Shown here: in pieces, positions 17,139-25,835 of the stretch
Layout: each line of letters begins with the position of its first letter
How positions within the stretch are numbered: the stretch's first letter is position 1
Source of the DNA: Desulfovibrio sp.
GTDB taxonomy: Bacteria; Desulfobacterota; Desulfovibrionia; Desulfovibrionales; Desulfovibrionaceae
Assembly (NCBI GenBank): GCA_030145055.1
Contig: JAQYWK010000003.1
Location: 248,001-312,000 of the forward strand
Reading direction: 5' to 3'
DNA: 64,000 bases
Program-made: the position numbers and the translations under genes
Notes under the pieces: model-generated
The model's database searches: none
Told to the model about the DNA's origin: nothing
The model's input: the letters and a program-made list of their open reading frames with translations, nothing else

Positions 17139-18793
17139 TATTTGCTCTCCTTGTTCATATTATCAAGAGCCATTCTAACCGCGCCAAGGGCGTTTCCGAC
17201 CTCGTGATGTTCTGGATAAACGGCTTTAGTGTGTAATTTTTCAGCGACTTCAGACAAAAGACAATCGGCCGCAGCTCCGATTCCAACAATCGGCAAGTTC
17301 AAAGAAACATCAAATCTCACCAGCGGACTAGCTGAGCGTCCTGCAACTATTCCTGCCATATTGCCGCCAATTTCTTTACGAACGATATGCTCAAGCATTG
17401 CGTTTTCTATTTTAAAACGGGTCATATCCAGTACTTTTTCAGCAAATTCATCACCGTTAAGATCAAATTCAATACCCAAAACAGCAGCACCCGAAACGGA
17501 CATTTCACGGTTACCGATGTCTATTTTATTTAAAACATGAAGTGCGTCAGTCGGAGTAAAACCGACTTCATCAACAACCTGAACACGAACCAGCTTCTCA
17601 AGTTTTGTGCTGAGAGTGATTTCGCCAAGATCTAGTCCTTTCATAATCTGCCCGAAAGTAGATGGGCCATTTTCTGCAAGATAGATTAAAATCTGGTCCT
17701 CAGGATTTTCAGCAACAGCAGGGCCGATTTTGATCAAACGCGCATCATTTCCTTTTCCAAGCCATTTCTCAGGAAGCGGAATATCTCCCGCCATACATAA
17801 AGGAACAACTCTACCCGGCCCAACTTCAAGATTACCAGAACGGGTAATGCGCGAAAAACTATCCCCGCCAACGCCGACTGTAAACATCTCAACGGCTTCA
17901 ACATGGGTTTCCCAATCACCGATAATGCTACCGCTATCCTGAATGGTCGGTTTTGAATTTCTGATTAAAGTAACATCCGTAGTGGTTCCGCCTACGTCAA
18001 CAATCAGAGCATCTTTTGCGGGAGAATACACACAACCATAATAGGCAGTAGAAGCAGGCCCGCTTGCAAAAGTGTCAGCTGCGCGCTCAACGGCTTTTTC
18101 CATGCTCATAGAGGTGGCATTACCGCGAATAACAACAACTAATTTACCAAGTTTACGTTCATCAAGAGCCTTGCCGACTCCCTCTAGAAAATCTTTCATC
18201 ACAGGCATAAGGCGCGCGTTTAGTACGGTTGTGGCGGCCCTTTCTTTCTGTCCGGCTTTAGTACTTATCCGATGCGAACAAAAAACAGGTTTTGGATCGG
18301 TCATTGATATAGCTTTTTCTGCGATGGCTTCGTGAGCTGGATTTTTAATGCTCATGGCGGAGCAGACAGCGTAACTGTCCACGTGCCCTTTCATATCGGT
18401 GATGCCATCTACCAAAGATTCAATATCGAGCGGATCATATTCTGCTCCTGTCACTTTATGCCCGCCAGTAATATAACGGACGGTAACAACTGGAAGCCTG
18501 ACAACTTTGCCAGATCCGATGATGAAGAGTCCAACCTTGGCGCCCTTATTTTCCACAACGGCATTCGTAGCAAGAGTTGTTGAAACAGAAACGAGATTTA
18601 CCTCGGCAGGATCAATTCCACTTTCAGCCAAAGCTTTATCGAGCGATGCGGCAAGTCCAAGGCTCAAATTATGATGAGTCGTAGGTGACTTAGCAGTAGC
18701 AACAACGCTTGAATCCGCACATTTAACAATGACGGTATCGGTGTAAGTTCCCCCAGTATCAATTCCAATTGCATAGCCGTTTTCAAAATTCAT
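17138..18793 (-). CDS. hydantoinase/oxoprolinase family protein (HyuA-like)
   Basis: A 551-residue protein with the HyuA N-terminal motif YAIGIDTGGTYTDTVIV and the second ATP-fold motif DALIVDVGGTTTDVTLI, followed by VGVGGDSFSRI. The family uses ATP to open amide rings such as hydantoins and 5-oxoproline, usually together with a HyuB subunit; no HyuB-like gene is present here. The ATG at 18793 is chosen because GAAGGA lies just before it; an ATG at 18814 is upstream. It heads the run that continues through the small protein into bioD-bioA-bioB. The cognate substrate is unknown. Confidence 0.88.
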   Translation of the reverse strand: MNFENGYAIGIDTGGTYTDTVIVKCADSSVVATAKSPTTHHNLSLGLAASLDKALAESGIDPAEVNLVSVSTTLATNAVVENKGAKVGLFIIGSGKVVRLPVVTVRYITGGHKVTGAEYDPLDIESLVDGITDMKGHVDSYAVCSAMSIKNPAHEAIAEKAISMTDPKPVFCSHRISTKAGQKERAATTVLNARLMPVMKDFLEGVGKALDERKLGKLVVVIRGNATSMSMEKAVERAADTFASGPASTAYYGCVYSPAKDALIVDVGGTTTDVTLIRNSKPTIQDSGSIIGDWETHVEAVEMFTVGVGGDSFSRITRSGNLEVGPGRVVPLCMAGDIPLPEKWLGKGNDARLIKIGPAVAENPEDQILIYLAENGPSTFGQIMKGLDLGEITLSTKLEKLVRVQVVDEVGFTPTDALHVLNKIDIGNREMSVSGAAVLGIEFDLNGDEFAEKVLDMTRFKIENAMLEHIVRKEIGGNMAGIVAGRSASPLVRFDVSLNLPIVGIGAAADCLLSEVAEKLHTKAVYPEHHEVGNALGAVRMALDNMNKESK

Positions 18794-18920
18794 ATATATA
18801 TATCCTTCACTCATTATTGTGTCTAACTAAGGCAAGTTCAAAAAAAGACCTCCAACCAGTGCTCAGTACTGATAATGCCGCTTTTGGCGAATGGCAACCT
18901 CTATGATGGATTCTTATACG

Positions 18921-18953
18921 AAAAAAGCGACTACTACCTCAGTAACAGTCGCT
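18921..18953 (-). terminator. intrinsic terminator after the MEMO-family gene
   Basis: On the minus strand AGCGACT and AGTCGCT form a 7-bp stem (18947-18953 with 18927-18933), followed by six T residues. Confidence 0.8.
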
Positions 18954-18980
18954 AAACATATTTAACAATTCAAGCACTTT

Positions 18981-19799
18981 TTAAGTAATAATAATTCCCG
19001 CATAAGCTACTACGCTTTCAAAATCACCAGTAACCTTGCCTGAATTAGTGTACTCAACTAATCGCCCGCCACTGGCTCCCGCCTTTTGAACAGCATGCAT
19101 AGCCATAGTCATAGGAAGAACTCCACACATGCTTATGTCATTACTAGACACCGCAGAATAAAGCCCTTCAGGGTCCATACGAATCACAGCTTCGAGCGCA
19201 ATAGAATCAAGTTTCTTAGCCTGATCTGCGGTAATAAAATGACTCATATCCGAACTGACTACGATGGAAATATCACTATCACTTTTGGCAATAATCTCAG
19301 CAAGAGCATCTCCAGCTTTTTTCAATATCCCCGGCGCGCGTTCTGATACACATATTGGAACGATACGGGTTTTCGGATTTACATATTTTAAAAACGGAAT
19401 AAGGACTTCGAGAGAATGTTCACGACTATGAGCAGCTTCATTTGAAACAAACCCAGCGCCGCATTCAATGATTTCTTTGGCAAGAGTTTCATCAACATCA
19501 AGCTTGCCACCGGGAAATTCCCAGCAACCCCGACCCCATACCGATAAAGGTGCTCCGAGTCCCGTATGGTTAGGACCTAGTAGAATAACGGTAGGAGCAA
19601 GCGAAGCTTCGGATAGTGTTTTACCACATGTTCCGCCGGAAAACATATAGCCGGCATGAGGGAGCATAACCAATCTATCATATGGTAGCTTTGCACATTT
19701 AGTCCGCTCGCCAAGATATTTCTCGATTTCTATTTTTAGTTCCTGAGGATCATCGGTATAAAAACGTCCGGCTACAACGGGGGTCCTGTCCATATCCAC
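18981..19799 (-). CDS. AmmeMemoRadiSam system protein B (MEMO1 family)
   Basis: A 272-residue protein related to the dioxygenase-like MEMO fold. Motifs: VVAGRFYTDDPQEL at the N-terminus, LPHAGYMFSGG, LLGPNHTG, HSREHSLEVLIPFL and SSDMSHF, which supply the metal-site-like histidines. In many genomes it sits beside an AMMECR1 domain gene and a radical SAM gene; neither is adjacent here. It lies 41 bases downstream of the large TPR gene. Biochemical role unknown. Confidence 0.88.
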   Translation of the reverse strand: MDMDRTPVVAGRFYTDDPQELKIEIEKYLGERTKCAKLPYDRLVMLPHAGYMFSGGTCGKTLSEASLAPTVILLGPNHTGLGAPLSVWGRGCWEFPGGKLDVDETLAKEIIECGAGFVSNEAAHSREHSLEVLIPFLKYVNPKTRIVPICVSERAPGILKKAGDALAEIIAKSDSDISIVVSSDMSHFITADQAKKLDSIALEAVIRMDPEGLYSAVSSNDISMCGVLPMTMAMHAVQKAGASGGRLVEYTNSGKVTGDFESVVAYAGIIIT

Positions 19800-19840
19800 C
19801 TGCCTTTATAAGATGTTATGACCTTAATAAACTAGGGCTA

Positions 19841-22800
19841 TTAAAAAGACGGTCCTGAATCAAATTTTGATGCATCACGCTCAATTTTGCGAGTCGCAAG
19901 GGCTGATGTGGCCAAACGTCCATAAAGATCATCAGGGCTCTTCTCGGCAACCTCTTCCATCAATTTCTTCCATTCTCCAATGGCTCCCGCCTTCTCATAC
20001 AGCTGAGCCAACCTGAAACGGGACGAGGCCCATTCAGAATCGGAAATCGGAATATACTTATCATACTCGGCAGCCCATTTTAAAGCCTCCCTGTATCTAC
20101 CGGAACTTTCCGCAGCGAAAATTGTCATAAGAATACAATCTTTAATCTTCTCGCGGTCACCACCGGTTTGAAGCAGCATAGCAAGAGCTTCCTGAGCATA
20201 AATAAAAACTTTTTTAAGCTCTTTCTTCTTCATAGCAGATTTTGCCATATAATACATGGCATATGCACGTGAAGATTCCGGCAGTAATAAATTGGAGGCA
20301 AGTCCAGCCCAAAGAGGAGTACTAAGCTCTGTTTCACCAAGATTTTCAAAGGCCATAGCCTTAGCAAAATCAATATGAACACTCTGCTTAGGATCAAGCT
20401 TCCAATTGTTTCGTGCGAGATCTACCAGTTCTGTAACATTGGTCCAAGCCTGCTCCTCAACATATATACCAAGAGCCATATCAAGAGCCATAGCTGAATA
20501 CTTAGGCACCTGTTTTTCGGTAAGATAGCGATCAATAAGTTTCAGAGCTTCATCTGGCTGTTCTTTTTTCCAATAACTTAAGGCGACACCCATTCTGGTT
20601 TCGTCGTTTACGCCATCACCTTCGTTATTTTTCTTGCCATAAGAATTCCAGAATTTAACGACTTTGCCGTAATTTTCATCCTGAACAAGCTCCGGAACAG
20701 CTTTATCAAAAACTCTATGTCCAAGCTCACTGGCCTTCATGCGCAAAGTACTCCTTGGATATTTATCCAAAAAGTCCTGCACTGAACCAAGACACTCGCC
20801 ATACTTTTGGTTCCAATAATACCACATTCCAAGCTTAAGCTGAGCAAGAGGAGCAAGAGGGCTGTTCGGGTGTTTTTCGATAATCTGTGTGTAAATTTTC
20901 TGAGGTTTCAAATTGTAAGGACGATCAAAAACCTTATCCATCTGAGTCATATCAGGATTGTCATAAATGCCTTCTTCCGCGAGACGCATCATGGAGACTA
21001 AACCACCTTCTTCTTCCGGATAATCTTTTGCAGCCTTCTCGTAGAGATCTTTTGCGGCTTTAGTATCACCGTTTTTCAAGTAGATATCACCTAAGCGAGC
21101 TAACACTATATCATTTTCTTTAGCATCTGGCGCAAGGTTATAAAATGCCCAGTAGTTTTCTTTAGCATCATCAACTTTACCAAGGCGGTTCTGCGTATTT
21201 GCGGCCATCAGCAAGAATTCTAGATCTTCAATATAATATCTGGGCCAGCGTTTATCAATATAGTCAATAATTTGGAAAGACTGCTCGTTATAACCTAAAG
21301 CATCAAGTGATTTAGCGAGACCAAGGGCAGCTTCGCGTACAACCTTGCTATCAGGATAAGTCTGCACAAGGTTCTGAAATTGGTCTGCGGCTTTTTCGTA
21401 TTCATGAATGCCTAGGTAATATTCGCCCCAATAAAAACTAATGTAGGGGATATTAAGGTCATTTGGATACTGAGATTTTAGCAGATTAAAATACGCCTTG
21501 GCTTCAGGCATATTTCCAGCCTTCAAGTTAATTAAACCAAGATTAAGCAAAGCCATCGGAACGTTCGGCGAATTTGTATCGGAGTTCATAGCTTCCATCC
21601 ATGAACTAGAAACATCTCCAAAATTATTTAGCAGGTCATCTTTATGAAGCTCAGTAAGAGCTTCCGCGTTCCCGTAAAGCGCCCTTATTCGGAGCTCTTT
21701 TGTCAGGTAGGGCATAACAAGAACTTCTTCATACGCTTCAAGCGCAACAGGAATTTGACCATCTTCAAGAGCACTTTCTGCAACGAGCATGATCCCTCTG
21801 GCGATTTTCAACTTATCCTCGAGGGTAAGTTCCTTCGGCTCACCATCCTCACCTTCAACGACATCACCATCTTCAACAGGAAAGGCATCAGTATCATCAG
21901 TCGCAACATTAGCAAGATCGACATCATCTATAGCATTAGCATCTGTTGCATTAGTGTTTTCAGCGTAAAAATCGTCTTCGGTTGCATTTTCAGCAGCTCC
22001 AGAATAATCATCCCCGCCATCATCAGAAGGAAACTCATTATTGACAGCAGGAATAATATCATCCTGCGGCGGAGGGGCAACGCTACCAGAAATCTGTCCT
22101 GGAGGCGGAGCAACACTGCCTGATACCTGAGACGGAGGCCTAGAAATTTGGCCAGGAACACTACCTGCGTCTTGTACAGGAGGGCTTATCGGCCTACCAA
22201 CAGCCCCCTCAGGGTCAAATTCATCACCGCTGGCATCTTCCATGGCCATATCATTAGGAGGTTGAACATCCGGCGGACTGATACTCCCCGTAACAGAGCC
22301 TGCCACCTGACCACCAGGAGGAGAAACTTGGCCACTAGCTCTTGCTGATAGTTCAGATGTATCGACAGCCACAGCTTCAGCAGGGCCAACTTTAGAAATA
22401 GGCGAACGGTAAGTATATGGAACAGAATAAAAAGGTCGTTTCGTAACTACTGGGTCAGGCAGAACAATTTCGTCCTGCACAGATTCGGAGTCTTCATCAT
22501 ACAGACTTTCGCCCTCTGCCTCAGGATCTATATTGATTTCATCAATGATTGGAGGCTGGGCATTCTGCTCGGCAGCAGCGCTTTGAATGGCAGGCTCAGC
22601 CGCAGCTTCTTGCTTTTTAGCAGCCCGTGTTGCTTTTTCTTTTGGCGTACGCCATTTTGAACCAATGGGATCGCGGAAAAATTGTAAAATCATTTCCCCA
22701 TTGCCGGCCGGTATGCGAATAAAACCAAACCCGGTCGTTCTGGTCCCAATCACAAGAGAACTAGGTCCCATTTTGATGGAATCAATAATGCGCATACCAG

Positions 22801-23071
22801 ATAACGACATGGGAGTAGGAAGCTTTTCCGCTCTTAATGATCCAGTAGGAAATTGTATTGTGAGTTGCTCACGTCCAGTTCTACGGACCGTGGCGGATAG
22901 ATTCTTCTGGTCAAAGACAAAACGAAGGGAGTCCATGTCTGACTTGGTATCTACAAAATACTCCATAGCCAAACCAGGATAAGGGCAGACGAGCCATATA
23001 AAGGCCGCCATCAAAAGAGTCCGGAATAACCCGGTTAAATTGCTGATCATCACAATCTGGTATTTCTGCAA
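19841..23071 (-). CDS. large secreted/envelope tetratricopeptide repeat protein
   Basis: A 1076-residue protein. The N-terminus has a hydrophobic segment ending near PGLAMEYF, likely a signal peptide or anchor. Residues of about 35-150 form a beta-rich AMIN-like region (SLRFVFDQKNLSATV, GFGFIRIPAG). A Lys/Ala-Glu stretch, an Asp/Glu-rich part and a Pro-rich repeat zone (about residues 245-340) form a flexible linker. From about residue 420 to the end there are many TPR/Sel1-like helical repeats (GNMPEAKAYFNLLKSQYPND, HEYEKAADQFQNLVQTYP). The start codon is a TTG at 23071 with AAGGTAGG upstream; an ATG at 23050 is an alternative. It is 46 bases downstream of the sigma-54 activator gene. An envelope scaffold role is inferred. 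Confidence 0.78.
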   Translation of the reverse strand: MQKYQIVMISNLTGLFRTLLMAAFIWLVCPYPGLAMEYFVDTKSDMDSLRFVFDQKNLSATVRRTGREQLTIQFPTGSLRAEKLPTPMSLSGMRIIDSIKMGPSSLVIGTRTTGFGFIRIPAGNGEMILQFFRDPIGSKWRTPKEKATRAAKKQEAAAEPAIQSAAAEQNAQPPIIDEINIDPEAEGESLYDEDSESVQDEIVLPDPVVTKRPFYSVPYTYRSPISKVGPAEAVAVDTSELSARASGQVSPPGGQVAGSVTGSISPPDVQPPNDMAMEDASGDEFDPEGAVGRPISPPVQDAGSVPGQISRPPSQVSGSVAPPPGQISGSVAPPPQDDIIPAVNNEFPSDDGGDDYSGAAENATEDDFYAENTNATDANAIDDVDLANVATDDTDAFPVEDGDVVEGEDGEPKELTLEDKLKIARGIMLVAESALEDGQIPVALEAYEEVLVMPYLTKELRIRALYGNAEALTELHKDDLLNNFGDVSSSWMEAMNSDTNSPNVPMALLNLGLINLKAGNMPEAKAYFNLLKSQYPNDLNIPYISFYWGEYYLGIHEYEKAADQFQNLVQTYPDSKVVREAALGLAKSLDALGYNEQSFQIIDYIDKRWPRYYIEDLEFLLMAANTQNRLGKVDDAKENYWAFYNLAPDAKENDIVLARLGDIYLKNGDTKAAKDLYEKAAKDYPEEEGGLVSMMRLAEEGIYDNPDMTQMDKVFDRPYNLKPQKIYTQIIEKHPNSPLAPLAQLKLGMWYYWNQKYGECLGSVQDFLDKYPRSTLRMKASELGHRVFDKAVPELVQDENYGKVVKFWNSYGKKNNEGDGVNDETRMGVALSYWKKEQPDEALKLIDRYLTEKQVPKYSAMALDMALGIYVEEQAWTNVTELVDLARNNWKLDPKQSVHIDFAKAMAFENLGETELSTPLWAGLASNLLLPESSRAYAMYYMAKSAMKKKELKKVFIYAQEALAMLLQTGGDREKIKDCILMTIFAAESSGRYREALKWAAEYDKYIPISDSEWASSRFRLAQLYEKAGAIGEWKKLMEEVAEKSPDDLYGRLATSALATRKIERDASKFDSGPSF
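22060..22340 (-). repeat. degenerate Pro/Ser/Gly repeat in the large TPR protein
   Basis: Repeated units of the type GQ(I/V)SGSVAPPP / GQVSPPGGQVAGSV / GSISPP are encoded here, with the two clearest copies (QVSGSVAPPPG and QISGSVAPPPQ) back to back. It is a disordered linker that may vary in copy number between strains. Confidence 0.8.
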
Positions 23072-23117
23072 TATTCTTGCCTACCTTGCAAAATCAACAA
23101 ATAAAAATTAAAAACTT

Positions 23118-24134
23118 TTAAATTTCCAGTTTTCTTTTTTTAATTTTCTCAATGAGCGTGGTCCGTTTAACTCCTAAAAGCTCAGCAGCCTTATTTTTTA
23201 CGCCATCAGCTTTTTGCAAAGCTTCAATGAGTATTTTATCCTCAATTTGTTCAAGAAAATCTTTAAGCCCCTCACTACTGTACTCTTTCATGTCGTCCAA
23301 AGTAGGCCATACAAAACCCATCGCCTGAACAAGATCAGCCGCTTTCTTTTTCGGCTCCCTGCCAACATCTCTCAATATTTTTTCAGGCAGATCATCAGGT
23401 GTTACCACATCCTCATCACAAAGAATGGATAACCTTTCCATAAAATTTTCAAGCTCGCGGACATTGCCGGGCCATGAATATGAAACCAGTAAATCAGCGG
23501 TCTCGCCGCCAAGTTTCATAGTGCATCTATCTTTATCCACACAGAACCGAGACAAGAAATGTTTAGCTAGAACAAGCACATCTCCGCCTCTCTCGCGTAG
23601 TGGAGGAAGGTGCATAGGAATTACATTTAGACGGTAAAAAAGATCCTCACGAAATCTTCCAGCAGCAACTTCAGCTTCAAGGTCACGGTTGGTTGCAGCG
23701 ACGATTCGGACATCGACTTTTTTAATCTGAGTTCCGCCGACCCGTTCAATTTCTTTTTCCTGCAATACGCGTAGAATCTTAACCTGTAGGCTAAGAGCCA
23801 TTTCGCCGATCTCATCAAGAAAAATAGTACCACCATCGGCAAGCTCAAAACGCCCGGGGCGTGAACGAATAGCATGTGTAAAAGCGCCCTTCTCATGCCC
23901 GAATAATTCTGACTCCAACAATTCTCCGGGAATAGCTCCGCAGTTCACAGGAACAAAGGGTTTACCTTTGCGCTTGCTGTTCTGGTGAAGCGCGCGAACT
24001 ATCAATTCTTTACCAGTGCCGGACTCACCTGTTACCAGTACAGTACTATCGGTAGGCGCAACTTTTCCAAGAATCTTAAATACATCCTTGAGGGCAACAC
24101 TAGTGCCAATTATTCCGTCTAAATTAAGAGCCAT
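23118..24134 (-). CDS. sigma-54-dependent transcriptional activator, no receiver domain
   Basis: A 338-residue bacterial enhancer-binding protein. The AAA+ domain begins almost at the N-terminus: Walker A GESGTGKE (residues 36-43), Walker B GGTIFLDE and [21 protein letters not shown]. The loop that contacts sigma-54, normally GAFTGA, reads GAFTHA at residues 83-88. The C-terminus is a Fis-type helix-turn-helix ([20 protein letters not shown]). There is no receiver or sensory domain, as in PspF-type activators. Start ATG 24134 has GGAG upstream; an in-frame ATG at 24161 is less likely. It may act on the sigma-54 flagellin promoter in this window, but that is inference. Confidence 0.9.
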   Translation of the reverse strand: MALNLDGIIGTSVALKDVFKILGKVAPTDSTVLVTGESGTGKELIVRALHQNSKRKGKPFVPVNCGAIPGELLESELFGHEKGAFTHAIRSRPGRFELADGGTIFLDEIGEMALSLQVKILRVLQEKEIERVGGTQIKKVDVRIVAATNRDLEAEVAAGRFREDLFYRLNVIPMHLPPLRERGGDVLVLAKHFLSRFCVDKDRCTMKLGGETADLLVSYSWPGNVRELENFMERLSILCDEDVVTPDDLPEKILRDVGREPKKKAADLVQAMGFVWPTLDDMKEYSSEGLKDFLEQIEDKILIEALQKADGVKNKAAELLGVKRTTLIEKIKKRKLEI

Positions 24135-24297
24135 CTGGTCTCCGAAAATTATTCTGCGCACAAAGACAAAACGTCACTCCGTGCGACCATGGCCTGACTG
24201 CCAAATAACTACTAAAATACCATTTAAACAAAAACTTACATAATCACTGTCAATGAAATGACACAAAGTCAATATGGAAGTTAACTTTTATTGCCCT

Positions 24298-25707
24298 CTA
24301 CTCCATCTCCTCAAGCTCTTTTCCGCGTGTCTCATTCACTACGAACATCACAAAGAAAAACGAAATTGCGGCAAAAAATGCATACATAGAGTAAGTTATG
24401 CCTAGTCCTGCCCATTTCACCAGTGAAGGGAATGAAGCTGAAACCATAAAGTTCGCTATCCACTGAGCGCCTGCCCCAAGAGCCAATGCGGAAGCCCTGA
24501 CCCTATTGTTAAACATTTCTCCAAGCAGAACCCAAACAACAGGTCCCCATGAAAATCCAAAACAGAACACATAAACATTCGCCGAGATCAGAGCGGTAGT
24601 AGCCGCCCCTCCAGATAAGGCAGGATTTCCAGTGACATCGAGTGGCGCGTTCGCAAAAAGAAATGCTAGCAAGCCGAGGCTTACAAACATCCCCGCGGAA
24701 CCAAGTAGCAACAGGGGTTTACGCCCGACACGGTCAATAAATGCAATCGCCACCAAAGTTGTTACGATATTTACAACGCCTGTGACGACCGTAATCCAGA
24801 GTGAATTCTCTTCGGTAAATCCAACACTGCGCCAAAGCATGCTACCATAATAAAAGATCACGTTAATTCCGACAAACTGCTGTAAAACAGAAAGCCCCAA
24901 TCCGACCCAGATAATAGGCGAAAACCCGTAACGCCCTTTTAAATCGGCAAATGAGGTTCCGCTTTCAACCTTAAGAGTAACTTTAATCTCTTCAATTTTC
25001 TCTAAAACGGATTCACCCAAAACCCTCCGCAATACAGACTCAGCTTCCCGTTCACGCCCAGTTCCAATTAAATAACGCGGGGATTCCGGTATCATCAGTG
25101 CGGCAAAACCATAGAGCAATGCGGGAGGCACTTCGGCCCAGAACATCCAGCGCCACGTTTCAGCGCCCATCCAAAGCACCATATCTGCTGAACCGCCGGC
25201 AAATTTAACCAACATATAGTTGCTAAGCATTGCTACAAATATACCTGTAACAATAGCTAACTGTTGCAACGAACCGAATCGCCCACGAAGCTCTGCTGGA
25301 GAAATTTCTGCAATATATGCTGGAGTGATAGCACTAGCCAGCCCGATTCCGACCCCGCCGACAAAACGCCATAAAATAAAGTCCCATATGGTTATCGGAA
25401 ATCCCGACCCGATACCGCTTGCTGTAAAAAGGAGCGCGGCAAAAAGCATCGGCCTTACTCTTCCATACCGCTCCGAAATTGCGCCGGACCCTAAAGCTCC
25501 GACAGCTGAACCGACAAGAGCAAGCGAAACCGACATCCCCACAAGTACAGGGCCAACCTTAAAATGCTCTCCCAGAGCAACGACAGCCCCGTTAATAACC
25601 GCAGTGTCAAATCCGAAAAGAAATCCACCAAGTGCCGCGGCAGCGGAAATCAGTAAAACAAATATCACACTGGCAGACTGTTTCTCTTGCGCAGGTCCAT
25701 TAACCAT
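24298..25707 (-). CDS. sugar porter family MFS transporter
   Basis: A 469-residue, 12-span inner-membrane carrier of the sugar porter family (XylE/GalP/GLUT-like). Motifs: GFLFGFDTAVINGA in helix 1, GRVRPML in loop 2-3, PESPRYL after helix 6, QQFVGINVIFYY in helix 7 and DRVGRKPLL in loop 8-9. The QQFxGIN segment is part of the sugar site, so a monosaccharide/proton symporter is likely. It stands alone, downstream of a terminator, so it needs its own promoter in 25708-25770. Confidence 0.93.
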   Translation of the reverse strand: MVNGPAQEKQSASVIFVLLISAAAALGGFLFGFDTAVINGAVVALGEHFKVGPVLVGMSVSLALVGSAVGALGSGAISERYGRVRPMLFAALLFTASGIGSGFPITIWDFILWRFVGGVGIGLASAITPAYIAEISPAELRGRFGSLQQLAIVTGIFVAMLSNYMLVKFAGGSADMVLWMGAETWRWMFWAEVPPALLYGFAALMIPESPRYLIGTGREREAESVLRRVLGESVLEKIEEIKVTLKVESGTSFADLKGRYGFSPIIWVGLGLSVLQQFVGINVIFYYGSMLWRSVGFTEENSLWITVVTGVVNIVTTLVAIAFIDRVGRKPLLLLGSAGMFVSLGLLAFLFANAPLDVTGNPALSGGAATTALISANVYVFCFGFSWGPVVWVLLGEMFNNRVRASALALGAGAQWIANFMVSASFPSLVKWAGLGITYSMYAFFAAISFFFVMFVVNETRGKELEEME

Positions 25708-25771
25708 ATTCGGGCCTCTGAGTTTGAAATATTATTGAATACTTAAAAATCAGTAACATACCCACCAATAT

Positions 25772-25808
25772 AAAAAAAGGCCGGCGCATACACAGTATGC
25801 GCCGGCCT
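25772..25808 (-). terminator. intrinsic terminator of the FAD oxidoreductase gene
   Basis: A perfect 14-bp GC-rich stem (25778-25791 with 25795-25808) around a 3-base loop, followed on the minus strand by seven T residues (25771-25777). Confidence 0.95.
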
Positions 25809-25835
25809 AAGAGATAATTATTTCAATAATTGATA

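Noticed and set aside
13679-18920. BirA-type operator for the biotin genes
   Set aside because: No TTGTAAACC-N15-GGTTTACAA-like site was found before bioD, bioA, bioB or the hydantoinase-like gene.
21644-22123. 159-codon plus-strand frame inside the large TPR gene
   Set aside because: It mirrors the acidic linker codons of the real gene and has no protein-like features.
25220-25738. 172-codon plus-strand frame opposite the sugar carrier gene
   Set aside because: Pro/Ser/Thr-rich shadow of a membrane-protein gene; no start signal.
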